Below are positions 1 through 7,434 of a stretch of DNA of 46,361 nucleotides, one piece after another (within the stretch, counting starts at the first letter, position 1; the number at the start of each line of letters is the position of its first letter). Source of the DNA: an uncultured Pirellulaceae bacterium (lineage in GTDB: Bacteria > Planctomycetota > Planctomycetia > Pirellulales > Pirellulaceae); the NCBI GenBank assembly GCA_947258905.1, contig CAMYKF010000731.1, forward strand, positions 1 through 46,361, given 5' to 3'. Under the pieces are notes generated by a model that ran no database searches, had not been told where the DNA came from, and saw only the letters and a list, made by a program, of their open reading frames with translations. The position numbers were made by a program, and so were the translations under genes.

Positions 1-102
1 GTGTCCGAGCACAACCAGTCCCGCGAATCGGGCTGTCGCAAGTACTGTCTAAAGAACGGACCCTGGCTGCTGGTGTGGTCCGAGCCACATAACGACCGCC
101 TA

Positions 103-612
103 TCAACTCGCCAATCGTGCGAAAACTTCTCGTGGATTAGCGTATTTGCGACCTTCCGCATCAGAGAGTGCCGACATCGGAGTCTTATTCAAGCGATACC
201 CGACTTCGCTCGGAGCCATGTCTCCTTTCAGGCAATACTTGGCTTCCTCCACCAGTTCGTTCATCGAGCCGGTTACCGAGCGGTTTAATGCCTTACCGAA
301 GTAGACCGTCGCACTGGCGGGTGCAATGAACTTCCGGTAGACAAACTGCTGGCCGTCGTCCGCCGCGAACTCGCGAATAGTTTGCAGCGCCCGGGCGATG
401 AAGATACCATCATCGGTGATCCCCTTGCCGTACATCACACAAGAATAAAGCGAAGCCGTGTTGGTCAAAATCATGTATTGGACTCGATCAGCCGTGAATA
501 AGTGAGCGGACCAGTCGGCATATGGATTCTCATCCAATGGCATCTCTGTAAACGTGCCCGCTTTGATCTTCTTGTTCAGCTTTTGAGAGAGTCGAAAGAT
601 CACGATACGCAT
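103..612 (-). CDS. DUF6933-like protein of unknown function
   Basis: The 169-residue product starts MRIVIFRLSQKL and carries the run 'ENPYADWSAHLFTADR' followed by 'LTNTASLYSCVMYGKGI' and 'KALNRSVTGSMNELV', which I recognise as typical of the DUF6933 family. No catalytic motif, signal peptide or membrane segment is visible. The ORF track begins twelve codons further upstream at 648, but family members start close to the 'RLSQKL' segment, so I take the internal ATG at 612. It has no obvious link to the flagellar genes and is followed by nothing recognisable towards the window edge. The function is unknown; the family assignment is from memory and fairly firm, while the start is less certain. 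Confidence 0.75.
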   Translation of the reverse strand: MRIVIFRLSQKLNKKIKAGTFTEMPLDENPYADWSAHLFTADRVQYMILTNTASLYSCVMYGKGITDDGIFIARALQTIREFAADDGQQFVYRKFIAPASATVYFGKALNRSVTGSMNELVEEAKYCLKGDMAPSEVGYRLNKTPMSALSDAEGRKYANPREVFARLAS

Positions 613-699
613 TCTTTCTGCGAAAAGTTGCTCTTGGACTTTTTGCACGGGAGAATCAATCCACGTCCAGACAGGTTTTGGCGCCTGAACAATCTCACG

Positions 700-945
700 T
701 TAACGCCGCCCCGGAATCTTCCGTTGCTGCGGTCGCTTGCGGCTCCTTGCCATGGGCACTCTCTTTAACCGCTGACGTTCCGCCTTTGCGTCGTCTCTGA
801 TCATTTGGAATCGAACAAGCGATACGAATCTCTCGCTGACTTCAATTCCGCAGTGTTGTAACGCATCGACAACCTGCGCAGGTTTAGCATGCATCCCCAT
901 TCGGGCAAACATATCCGTGATCGCTTTACGTCTATTCGTGGTCAT
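700..945 (-). CDS. small basic conserved planctomycete-type protein
   Basis: This is an 81-residue protein beginning MTTNRRKAITDMF, with a central part ('PAQVVDALQHCGIEVSERFVS') that reads like a small helical DNA-binding or regulatory fold and a very basic tail ('RSRKRPQQRKIPGRR'). Similar short proteins with an 'AQVV..L...GI.VSE..V' pattern are common in planctomycete genomes, with no known function. The ORF track starts at 987, but the ATG at 945 has an AGGAAG ribosome site five bases upstream, and a TATAAT hexamer on the minus strand (positions 975-970) would start RNA just before it. That supports 945. The role is unknown; RNA or DNA binding is only a guess from the charge. Confidence 0.6.
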   Translation of the reverse strand: MTTNRRKAITDMFARMGMHAKPAQVVDALQHCGIEVSERFVSLVRFQMIRDDAKAERQRLKRVPMARSRKRPQQRKIPGRR

Positions 946-1044
946 CCACTTCCTGTTTTCGCTCACGTTATTATAATCGACTGACACCTCGCTTGAGCCT
1001 GCTGCGTGCGCGGTTCAGGGACCCGGCATGATATAATCGCCAAC

Positions 1045-1530
1045 ATGTCGATTAAGATCACTTGCGAGTCGTGCCAAAAACAGCACCCTCGACCTGGCCC
1101 AGGACCCCGATAATGGAATCCCCCTGGCACCTACGGAATCCGTGCCACCGGAAACCAATCCGGCTGCACTCACACCCGGCATCACGGATCACATGAAGGC
1201 CACCCACCGGTCATCGCCCGTGCCCGCCCAAAAACCGCCACCCGATTTGTCGGGCAAGTTGCCCGCGCTGTCTGGACAAGACGCGCGGCGCAAACGCGAA
1301 GACGAAATCGTCGCCGGCGTGACCCCCAAAGACGACTGGCGCAAGGATCTGAAACCGGTAGTCGATGATCACAGTTGCGATTTGATGGATGGCAGCATTG
1401 TGGACGGATTGCTGATGATCGTGGCCGGCGTTGTATTTGCGTCTGGGCATGGAATATGGGCTACATCATTGGCGCCGGTGTCGCCCTGATCGTCTTTGGC
1501 CTGGTGGCGTTGCTGCGCGGTCTTGCCTGA
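1045..1530 (+). pseudogene. decayed zinc-ribbon/membrane protein gene with frameshifts
   Basis: Reading frame 1 from ATG 1045 gives MSIKITCESCQK, the half zinc-ribbon start seen in many planctomycete membrane proteins, then stops at 1111. Frame 2 immediately continues as 'STLDLAQDPDNGIPLAPTES' through a hydrophilic region to 'DGLLMIVAGVVF' near 1440. The sense then returns to frame 1 as 'WAWNMGYIIGAGVALIVFG' and ends at the TGA at 1528-1530. Two compensating shifts and the loss of the second CxxC of the ribbon suggest a broken gene, or two sequencing errors plus a short ribbon. The original product would have been a zinc-ribbon protein with about two C-terminal membrane helices. The ORF-track call at 1142-1489 is only its middle part. 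Confidence 0.55.
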
Positions 1531-2033
1531 CAGGCTGCGTAAACGGCCAAAACGTTCACGGATTGAAACACCTGCTGGTCCCTGATCTGCCGCTGCAACA
1601 ACACCGGCGCGTACGCGCTTGCGAGCGCGGCAAAAAATGTCTACTTGAGGGCTCGCCAAGGCAGCGAGGTGGCTGGTGGTGGGGAAGCAAACGGGTCGGC
1701 AGCGCGATACGCCGCATGAAGTTTGGCAACTCGAAATGCATTGGGAAGCTGGCGACATTTTGGCGCGTGCGTTTTTTTGGACGGGTGGGCGCGAGTTGCG
1801 TATAAGGGACCGGACGGGTGTTGGCGCGCGACTCATGGATCTCTGACTGCGCACGGATATGGCGTACGTATAACGACGCCATCGACGACAAAAATCTTAA
1901 AAATTCCGGCGTAAAACCCATCAGTTTGGGGATTATTTTCCAGCTGCTTTTGCTGACGGCGGGACAGCGTGCTTGCCGACAGGAATCAGCAGCGGATTTC
2001 TGTTTCTGTTTTGTCAAGGACAAGGGAGTACGT
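1531..2033. other. intergenic region without a convincing gene
   Basis: Several overlapping ORFs lie here in different frames on both strands, but their translations are rich in Arg, Cys and Trp and show no domain, signal peptide or good ribosome site. The last 30 bases contain the purine-rich AAGGACAAGGGAG ribosome site of the following gene. I see no repeat, terminator or RNA structure that I can support. Confidence 0.4.
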
Positions 2034-2504
2034 ATGTCTCATCATCACCCACAGTCATCCCAGGACCAACTGCCTGAGCAAAAGGAGGTGAATCGGCGCA
2101 AGTTTGTGCAGACGATTATGGCATCGATACCAGCCGCCAGTCTGGCTTGCGCTATTCCGGCCATGGCCGGCGACTCTGGTGACACGCCATCCGATGTGCG
2201 CAGGCCCAGCGGCGAGTGGATCTGCGCCATCCAGGTGTTGTTCCAGTTCGGCGATGACCTTTCGCTCTATTTAATGTTGAACTGCTCAACCAACGAGTTC
2301 TACAATTTTGTGGGAACCGCGAATATGCCCTTGGGCAAATGCGACAATCCCGAAGCCGGCGGTTGCCATCTGATGTCCACCTTCAATACCTATCCGCGCA
2401 CGGACGATGAGTTGGGGTGGGTCCTTTCTCCGGATCTGGATGACGCAGCGGTCAAGCGAGTGGAGTATGTTTGCACGGCCATGAGGGCCAGTGTCACCCG
2501 CTAA
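2034..2504 (+). CDS. exported small protein with Tat-like signal peptide
   Basis: I start this at ATG 2034 rather than the track's 1818, because a GGGAG-type ribosome site precedes it and the N-terminus is then a signal peptide. 'NRRKFVQ' resembles the twin-arginine motif, followed by a hydrophobic stretch ending 'AIPAMAG'. The mature part, about 115 residues, has four or five Cys ('LNCSTN', 'GKCDNPEAGGC', 'EYVCTAM') and no family I recognise. Tat export would mean folding before transport, but no cofactor site is visible. The gene converges with the kinase gene on the other strand and has no partner in its own operon. The function is unknown. Confidence 0.6.
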   Translation: MSHHHPQSSQDQLPEQKEVNRRKFVQTIMASIPAASLACAIPAMAGDSGDTPSDVRRPSGEWICAIQVLFQFGDDLSLYLMLNCSTNEFYNFVGTANMPLGKCDNPEAGGCHLMSTFNTYPRTDDELGWVLSPDLDDAAVKRVEYVCTAMRASVTR

Positions 2505-2528
2505 ATCTTCAATGGAATGATGCGGTCG

Positions 2529-2549
2529 CGGCAAGTCTGCCCCTTGCCG
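2529..2549. terminator. hairpin between convergent genes, possible weak terminator
   Basis: CGGCAAG (2529-2535) and CTTGCCG (2543-2549) form a seven-base-pair stem with a seven-base loop between the stop of the exported protein and the stop of the kinase. No T-tract follows on either strand, so factor-independent termination is doubtful. Confidence 0.25.
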
Positions 2550-2593
2550 TGTCGCCGCGTTCCAGATTGGAGACGTCAACGGGACCTTCCGCT

Positions 2594-4546
2594 TTACGCG
2601 TCACGCGCTGTCAGCGGTCGGCTGCTGCGTGCACCGCGAAAACACAGCCGGGTGGCAACCATATGGATACTGGAATGGTGGCTGTTGTCACTGGAATGCG
2701 TCTTATACGAACGCAACGTCTGTTCCATCAACTCGGGCTGGTCGATTTTGACCGGTGTAGTGTGTGAAATGGTGGCAGTCCATTCACGGGCATCCGGATC
2801 TTTTTCCAAATAGCCGCCTTGAATCCCGCTCAAGAGTTCCTGGTAGAATGGCAGCCGCTTTCCAATGTTTTCCAAAAATGCCACGGCGTCATTGAAGGGC
2901 GTGCAGGCATACGGTGACGAGTCCGGGCCTGGTGGCGACAAAATAACCGGCACATCAATGGATGACGGAAGCTCGGCGCGATCAATCCACGTATCGTCGA
3001 CCATAGTCATCCCGTTCAGGTCAGAAACCTCAACGGAAACAGGGGGTAAAACAATGGTGTCGCCGCGACGTCGCCAGGTGATGTGGCTGTGCAGCTGAGG
3101 ATATTGGCGGGGACGCGGAACCCGACGGAAGACTTCATGAAACTCCCCGGATCCTGTCACCGCCACCACGAGATAGTCGCCGGGCGTCAACTCGGTTTCC
3201 ACAGGACTGGTCCCGGCGGAAACGGACTTGTTGACCTGGGGAAAGCCTTGCTCATCCAGCGGGCAGAAAGTGACTTGCGCGCCGACTGGATTGGTAGTCA
3301 GCATGACAGGCACTTTTGTTGAGGGTGAGGCAGGCCAAAGATTCCACCCCAAGGCGCCTCCGGTCGCCAGCAAACCGCCACCGATCAACACTTTGCCGAG
3401 AAACTGGCGTCGTCCGGTACGTGGCAAGACATCCCGGCTGGCCAGTTCCCGTCTCAAGGCCCCGTTGTTCAGCACACGCAACAGGTCGTACTGCATTGCC
3501 TGGGCCGACTGATACCGCTTGAGCGGTGATTTGGACAAGGCCTTGGCGCAAATCGTCGCAATGCTCGCGGGAATTGGCGGATCCAGACCACGCAGATTCG
3601 GCGGTTCGACATGCAGAATCTGGTCGAGGATAACGCGACTGTTGCCCTTAAAGGGACGTCCGCCGGACAGGGCTTCGAACAACACCACGCCCAACGAGAA
3701 TACATCGCTGCGTGCGTCGACTTGCTCGACATCGCCCCGCGCCTGCTCGGGAGACATGTAGGCAATCGTCCCCTTTAATAGGCCAGATACGGATTGCTGA
3801 AGACCGCTGTCGATGACCTTGGCCAGGCCAAAGTCGAGAACCTTGATGTGACCCAGCCGGTCAATCATGAGGTTCCGCGGTTTAATGTCACGGTGCACCA
3901 CGCCCCGGTCGTGGGCAAACTGCATGGCTTCGGCCGTTTCCATGATCCAGCGTGCGGCATCGTCAACAGGCAGCGGACCTTCGATCAGCACATCATGCAT
4001 GGAGATTCCGTCCACCCATTCCGTGACGCACACGTTCCACGCGGCGTGTTCGAAAGCATCCAGCAATCTCACGATGCGGGGATGATTCAGTTTCTTGAGC
4101 GCTTCCACCTCTCGTTGAAAGTTGAGTTCGCCGACTGGCAAGTCCGTTGCCCGAGTCAGCTTGAGCGCCACGCGACGATGACGGTTTGCGTCGAATGCGA
4201 GAAAGACGACGGCAAATCCGCCGCTGCCGGTTTGTTCCACCAGTTCGTAACTGCCAATCTTGCAAGGATATTCCGTCTCTTGCGTGCACATCGCAGCGGC
4301 AGTGTCGGCAGTATTCTGCAACAGGGAGTTGCCTGCAGGCTGGTGATCGCCATCAAAATGCTTGTCGACGTGCACCAACTCCTGCTGCAGCACGGTGCGT
4401 GCCTCGTCACCATGACAACGCTCAAGGAAATCGTCATGTCGTGGTTCATGACCCAGACTTCTGGCCATCTCGTAATCCGAAAGAATCGAATCGAGCGCGT
4501 TGCGGATCGCGGGATTCGTGCGATGCCAGGTTGTCATATGGGACAT
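2594..4546 (-). CDS. membrane-anchored serine/threonine protein kinase
   Basis: This 650-residue Hanks-type kinase has an N-terminal cytoplasmic extension of about 95 residues. The kinase domain follows, with a glycine loop 'GSGGFAVVF' (about 107), lysine in 'VALKL' (129), catalytic 'HRDIKPRN' (218-225), 'DFG' (238-240) and 'MSPEQAR', so all catalytic residues are present. After 'GRRQFLGK' comes one hydrophobic helix (about 384-402) and a 250-residue C-terminal part that would lie outside the cytoplasm; I recognise no domain there. The gene lies 23 bases after the sigma factor gene on the same strand, a pairing common in planctomycetes, where the kinase is thought to act with the sigma factor. 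The substrate is unknown. An alternative ATG lies three codons in. Confidence 0.88.
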   Translation of the reverse strand: MSHMTTWHRTNPAIRNALDSILSDYEMARSLGHEPRHDDFLERCHGDEARTVLQQELVHVDKHFDGDHQPAGNSLLQNTADTAAAMCTQETEYPCKIGSYELVEQTGSGGFAVVFLAFDANRHRRVALKLTRATDLPVGELNFQREVEALKKLNHPRIVRLLDAFEHAAWNVCVTEWVDGISMHDVLIEGPLPVDDAARWIMETAEAMQFAHDRGVVHRDIKPRNLMIDRLGHIKVLDFGLAKVIDSGLQQSVSGLLKGTIAYMSPEQARGDVEQVDARSDVFSLGVVLFEALSGGRPFKGNSRVILDQILHVEPPNLRGLDPPIPASIATICAKALSKSPLKRYQSAQAMQYDLLRVLNNGALRRELASRDVLPRTGRRQFLGKVLIGGGLLATGGALGWNLWPASPSTKVPVMLTTNPVGAQVTFCPLDEQGFPQVNKSVSAGTSPVETELTPGDYLVVAVTGSGEFHEVFRRVPRPRQYPQLHSHITWRRRGDTIVLPPVSVEVSDLNGMTMVDDTWIDRAELPSSIDVPVILSPPGPDSSPYACTPFNDAVAFLENIGKRLPFYQELLSGIQGGYLEKDPDAREWTATISHTTPVKIDQPELMEQTLRSYKTHSSDNSHHSSIHMVATRLCFRGARSSRPLTARDA

Positions 4547-4569
4547 GGAAACAAATCAGGGGAAGGCAT

Positions 4570-5190
4570 TCAGGGGATGGCTTGGGAGGCAGGGGCAGAC
4601 TCGAGGCACGCAGGTGGTTGACCGGCAGGATCACTGTGGTTCAAGCGATTCCAGACGTCACGGATCAGGACCAGCTTTCGTTGCACGGTACGTGAGGACA
4701 CACCCAGTCGCCGGGCAATCTCATCAGTATCGTGGCCGTCCAGTGCCAAATTGAGAATCTCGCGTGACCCCGCATCCAGCAGCCGCAACAGGTAATTGAT
4801 GTCGTCTTGCAATTCAATCTGCAAGGTGGGGGGAGGACGTCGATCCTGTAGTTCGGAAAGCGAAATCTCCTGGTCTGCGAGCAGGCAGCGTTTGTCCGCT
4901 GTCGCATGACGCCGACGATCAATCAACTTGTGAAAAAGGCACGTCTCAAGGTAACGCCACAAGGAAATCGGAGTGTCCTGACGGGCGACCGAATCGGATC
5001 CAAAGTGGCGTAACGCATTGCGGAAAACACTTTGGGTCAGGTCTTCCTCGTCACAGTCAAATGACTCGTTGCGAAGTAGACGGCGGGCCTTGGCCAGAAT
5101 GCGGGGCCAGTATTTTTTGCAGATATCATTGCCCGCGGTTTCATCGCCGCGCGACAGGTCCAAAGTCCACCTTGAAACGGATCCGGGCAT
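4570..5190 (-). CDS. ECF-type RNA polymerase sigma factor, planctomycete kinase-linked
   Basis: This 206-residue protein has sigma-70 region 2-like sequence in its first 100 residues ('ICKKYWPRILAKARRLL', 'DLTQSVFRNALRHF', 'LWRYLETCLFHKLIDRRR') and a region 4 helix-turn-helix near the C-terminus ('LALDGHDTDEIARRLGVSSRTVQRKL'). Region 3 is missing, as expected for the ECF group. It probably recruits RNA polymerase to a small regulon. The kinase gene follows at once in the same direction with no anti-sigma gene between, which suggests control by phosphorylation; that is inference. The 38-residue tail after the HTH is low in structure. Confidence 0.85.
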   Translation of the reverse strand: MPGSVSRWTLDLSRGDETAGNDICKKYWPRILAKARRLLRNESFDCDEEDLTQSVFRNALRHFGSDSVARQDTPISLWRYLETCLFHKLIDRRRHATADKRCLLADQEISLSELQDRRPPPTLQIELQDDINYLLRLLDAGSREILNLALDGHDTDEIARRLGVSSRTVQRKLVLIRDVWNRLNHSDPAGQPPACLESAPASQAIP

Positions 5191-5389
5191 GGGGGGTCAC
5201 CGATTTTGTAGCCGCTTCTCTATCGTCCGTGACGTCGCCGTCGAGATCGAACATAACAATCGTTGTGGTGCGAAACAAGCTAATTCAGAATAGCTGAGTA
5301 GATGAACGTTTTCAGGGGGATTGGCTTCCCTGGGTCCGGGCCGTCAAGTTAGGAATCTTAACGATTGCCCAGCTTCACATACACAATGT
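5191..5389. other. intergenic leader/promoter region of the sigma-kinase operon
   Basis: No ORF here is convincing. The region must carry the minus-strand promoter for the sigma-kinase pair, but I found no strong -35/-10 pair by eye. It abuts the candidate structured RNA region. Confidence 0.3.
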
Positions 5390-5590
5390 CGAATTGACAG
5401 CAATCCATGCATTGCTTGCATGCTGGGGAAGGGAATTCCTGATACGGATTAAGGGGAATACCGATTTCGTCGTGCCTCCGCTAATGGCATAATCCCCGCG
5501 GAATTCAGGGCTTGATCACCTTGAATTTCTGGCTGATCAGCCGCGTTTAGCTCTTGTCGGGAACTGCCCTTTCCGACCGGAGCTTTTTTT
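5390..5590 (+). ncRNA. candidate structured non-coding RNA ending in an intrinsic terminator
   Basis: On the plus strand this gene-free stretch contains a series of stems. CAGC/ATGCA (5398-5411) pairs with TGCAT/GCTG (5417-5425). A nested set follows: CCTGA (5438-5442) with TCAGG (5505-5509), GGGGA (5453-5457) with TCCCC (5493-5497), and TGCC (5473-5476) with GGCA (5486-5489). After these come the 12-base palindrome GGCTGATCAGCC (5531-5542) and a strong terminator. A TTGACA hexamer sits at 5394. No plus-strand gene lies upstream or downstream that could explain a terminator here. A long interrupted helix recalls 6S-type RNAs in outline, but I cannot assign a family. The 5' end is a guess. Confidence 0.35.
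5549..5590 (+). terminator. rho-independent terminator (plus strand)
   Basis: AGCTC (5549) pairs with GAGCT (5580-5584), and inside it GTCGGGAA (5556-5563) pairs with TTTCCGAC (5570-5577) through one G-U pair, around a CTGCCC loop. The stem runs straight into seven T residues (5584-5590). On the minus strand no T-run follows, so the signal points rightwards, although the neighbouring gene on the right is transcribed leftwards. Confidence 0.7.
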
Positions 5591-5600
5591 ATGTTGGTCT

Positions 5601-6326
5601 TTAACCGGGAATCTGCTGAGCCGACGGGACGTTCATTGCAATACAATTCGCGCCCCCAGGCACAGCGGCATCTTTCCCCGGCTGTGCGGCATCGACCAGC
5701 TGGGAGACTCGCGAACCGCCCAGCAGATACGGGCAGATCACTTCATCCACTCCCAGTTTGGCCATCCGGCCCGCCAGGTTTCCCTCCAGTGACAAACTGT
5801 AAACCGCTAGCCGGGGATGCAGGTCCTTGCAGGTCATGGAGATGAGCAGGTTGTCGACATCGGACTGGGTGGCAGCTACCACGCACCGTGCGTTGGCCAG
5901 ATTGGCGTGCGCCAGTGCCAGTTCACTGGCGGGCGATTCTTCGATCAGAGGTACATCGGGAAAGCGGACACGTAACGACTCGATTTCTGATTGATCGTCG
6001 CTGATTACCGCTACGCGATGCTGGCCGGCATACAGGAATTCCAGAATGGATCGGGCGAACACGCCTGATCCGCAGATGATGACGTGGTTTTTGAGCCGAC
6101 TGGCCATGCGTTTCATTCTCCGTTGCAAAAAGACACCGCGGATATCACCGTCAACAAAAACACTGGTTATTCCCGCCGTCCAGCAACACATGCAAACGAT
6201 GGAAACCAGAATTAAACCGGACGTAAATGCCCGACCGGGAGGACTCAGTTTGTGGAATCCGAGTGTCCCGGCGGCGATGAGCGCGGCAACGATGAGAGCC
6301 AGTTTGAGTACGCGTTGTAAAACCAC
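5601..6326 (-). CDS. TrkA-N/RCK potassium-channel-like protein lacking the pore
   Basis: The 241-residue product resembles Kch-type two-helix potassium channels with a cytoplasmic NAD-binding RCK domain. Helix 1 is about residues 8-26 and helix 2 about 33-55 ('SGLILVSIVCMCCWTAGITS'), then a basic linker and the Rossmann start 'HVIICGSGVFARSILEFL', 'VISDDQSEIESL', and 'VVAATQSDVDNLL', ending 'VDEVICPYLLGG'. In the family, a pore helix and TxGYG selectivity filter of about 30 residues lie between 'GTLGF' and 'LSPPGR'. Here these two segments are joined directly, so the pore is absent while the frame is kept. It cannot conduct ions as a normal channel; it may be a regulatory subunit, a decayed gene or a deletion artefact. 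It lies 42 bases after the HDOD gene. Confidence 0.8.
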   Translation of the reverse strand: MVLQRVLKLALIVAALIAAGTLGFHKLSPPGRAFTSGLILVSIVCMCCWTAGITSVFVDGDIRGVFLQRRMKRMASRLKNHVIICGSGVFARSILEFLYAGQHRVAVISDDQSEIESLRVRFPDVPLIEESPASELALAHANLANARCVVAATQSDVDNLLISMTCKDLHPRLAVYSLSLEGNLAGRMAKLGVDEVICPYLLGGSRVSQLVDAAQPGKDAAVPGGANCIAMNVPSAQQIPG

Positions 6327-6368
6327 TTGTATTCAGGGGGACAAGCAAACAGCAGGTTCAATTTTCGA

Positions 6369-7229
6369 TCAGCTTCCCGCCCCGGCGAGCACCTCGAATT
6401 CCTCTCGTGAGGACTCGACAACTTCTTCCCGGCGATCCGGTTCCAAACCGGCAATGATCCGGTTATGCGAATATTGTTCTGCATCCAGGGGCTGGGCCTC
6501 GCTGCCGATCCCGTCGCTAATCGCCACATGATTGGCGGCTTCCACGACCTCGGACAACGGCGTGGGCAAAGGCTGTGCCTGGTTGCCGTGATGATGACCG
6601 ATGACTCCGGTGATCTCGGCCGGGAATCCCCATCGTCGCGCGCAAATCTCGCCGACTTCCTGATGCGAGATGCCCAGAACTTCCTCTTCAACCCTTAGAA
6701 TCTCGTGCGGATCGGCCGCTTCGACCAGCTTGCTGTAATCGGATGACAACAACTGGGTGAGGACCAGTTTGCCAATGTCGTGCAACACGCCACCGAGGAA
6801 TGCCTGATCGGGATCACAAACTTCTTTCTGCCGTGTCAGATTTCGTGCAACCGAGGCACAGCCCAGGGAATGTCGAAACAGTTGCTCCCGAAAGCCCTGT
6901 CCGTGATCACCTTCGCGAAACATCTTCATCGCCGCAAACGACGCAGCCAGCCGCGAGATGTTGCGACTGCCCAAAATAACGACCGCGTGCGCGATGGTGT
7001 CAATTTGCCGGGCATATCCGTACAGCGGGCTGTTGGCCACGGCAAGCACACGGGCTGCCATGGCCGGTTCCGTTTCAATGATAGAAACAACTTCATCCGT
7101 CTGGCCTTGCGGATCCTGGCAGGCGTTGAGCAATGCCAGCGCGCCAGCTGGCAACGGCTGGACAGAATCCAGATCCTGCAGTTGCGTCAGCAGCATTTCG
7201 CGATTGGCCGAGAAAGCAGAGTTCGTCAT
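6369..7229 (-). CDS. HDOD domain regulatory protein
   Basis: The 286 residues are almost wholly one HDOD domain: 'VQPLPAGALALLNACQDP' near the start, 'MAARVLAVANSPLYGY' and 'IDTIAHAVVILGSRNI' in the middle, and a later HD-like 'GGVLHDIGKLVL' with 'GHHHGN'. Unlike many HDOD proteins, this later part keeps an HD pair ('LHDIGK'), so some phosphohydrolase function is conceivable. HDOD proteins act in signalling, often tied to c-di-GMP, stress or motility. It is downstream of the flhB end of the flagellar operon, with a 205-base gap (7230-7434) in which I see only a weak ACCCG/CGGGT hairpin. Whether it belongs to that transcript is unclear. Confidence 0.88.
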   Translation of the reverse strand: MTNSAFSANREMLLTQLQDLDSVQPLPAGALALLNACQDPQGQTDEVVSIIETEPAMAARVLAVANSPLYGYARQIDTIAHAVVILGSRNISRLAASFAAMKMFREGDHGQGFREQLFRHSLGCASVARNLTRQKEVCDPDQAFLGGVLHDIGKLVLTQLLSSDYSKLVEAADPHEILRVEEEVLGISHQEVGEICARRWGFPAEITGVIGHHHGNQAQPLPTPLSEVVEAANHVAISDGIGSEAQPLDAEQYSHNRIIAGLEPDRREEVVESSREEFEVLAGAGS

Positions 7230-7434
7230 GGAAGTCCGGGGAAATCAAGCGAGTTCGATGGTCAGAGTACTGCCGCCGGGTTATCGATGGGGCAACGGAG
7301 CGCTTGTCCGTCAAAGTCCGCGAGGCCCGGAATTGGACCGTGGGGCAGTCCGGCACTGACGATTGGACGGAATACAGGGGATCCTGCCACCGAACTGACC
7401 CGTCAGCGGGTTGGCCAGGCGGGCTGCGGGCTGT

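Noticed and set aside
1-102. Possible gene fragment at the left edge (plus-strand ORF 1-288)
   Set aside because: It runs antisense through the DUF6933-like gene and shows no recognisable sequence.
1032-1037. TATAAT just before the decayed gene
   Set aside because: It lies only seven bases from the ATG and has no -35 partner; the gene is broken anyway.
1556-2023. 155-residue minus-strand ORF
   Set aside because: Arg/Cys/Ser-rich translation without domain or ribosome site; probably noncoding.
3794-4621. 275-residue plus-strand ORF opposite the kinase
   Set aside because: It is a mirror of the kinase frame; the minus-strand frame carries all kinase motifs.
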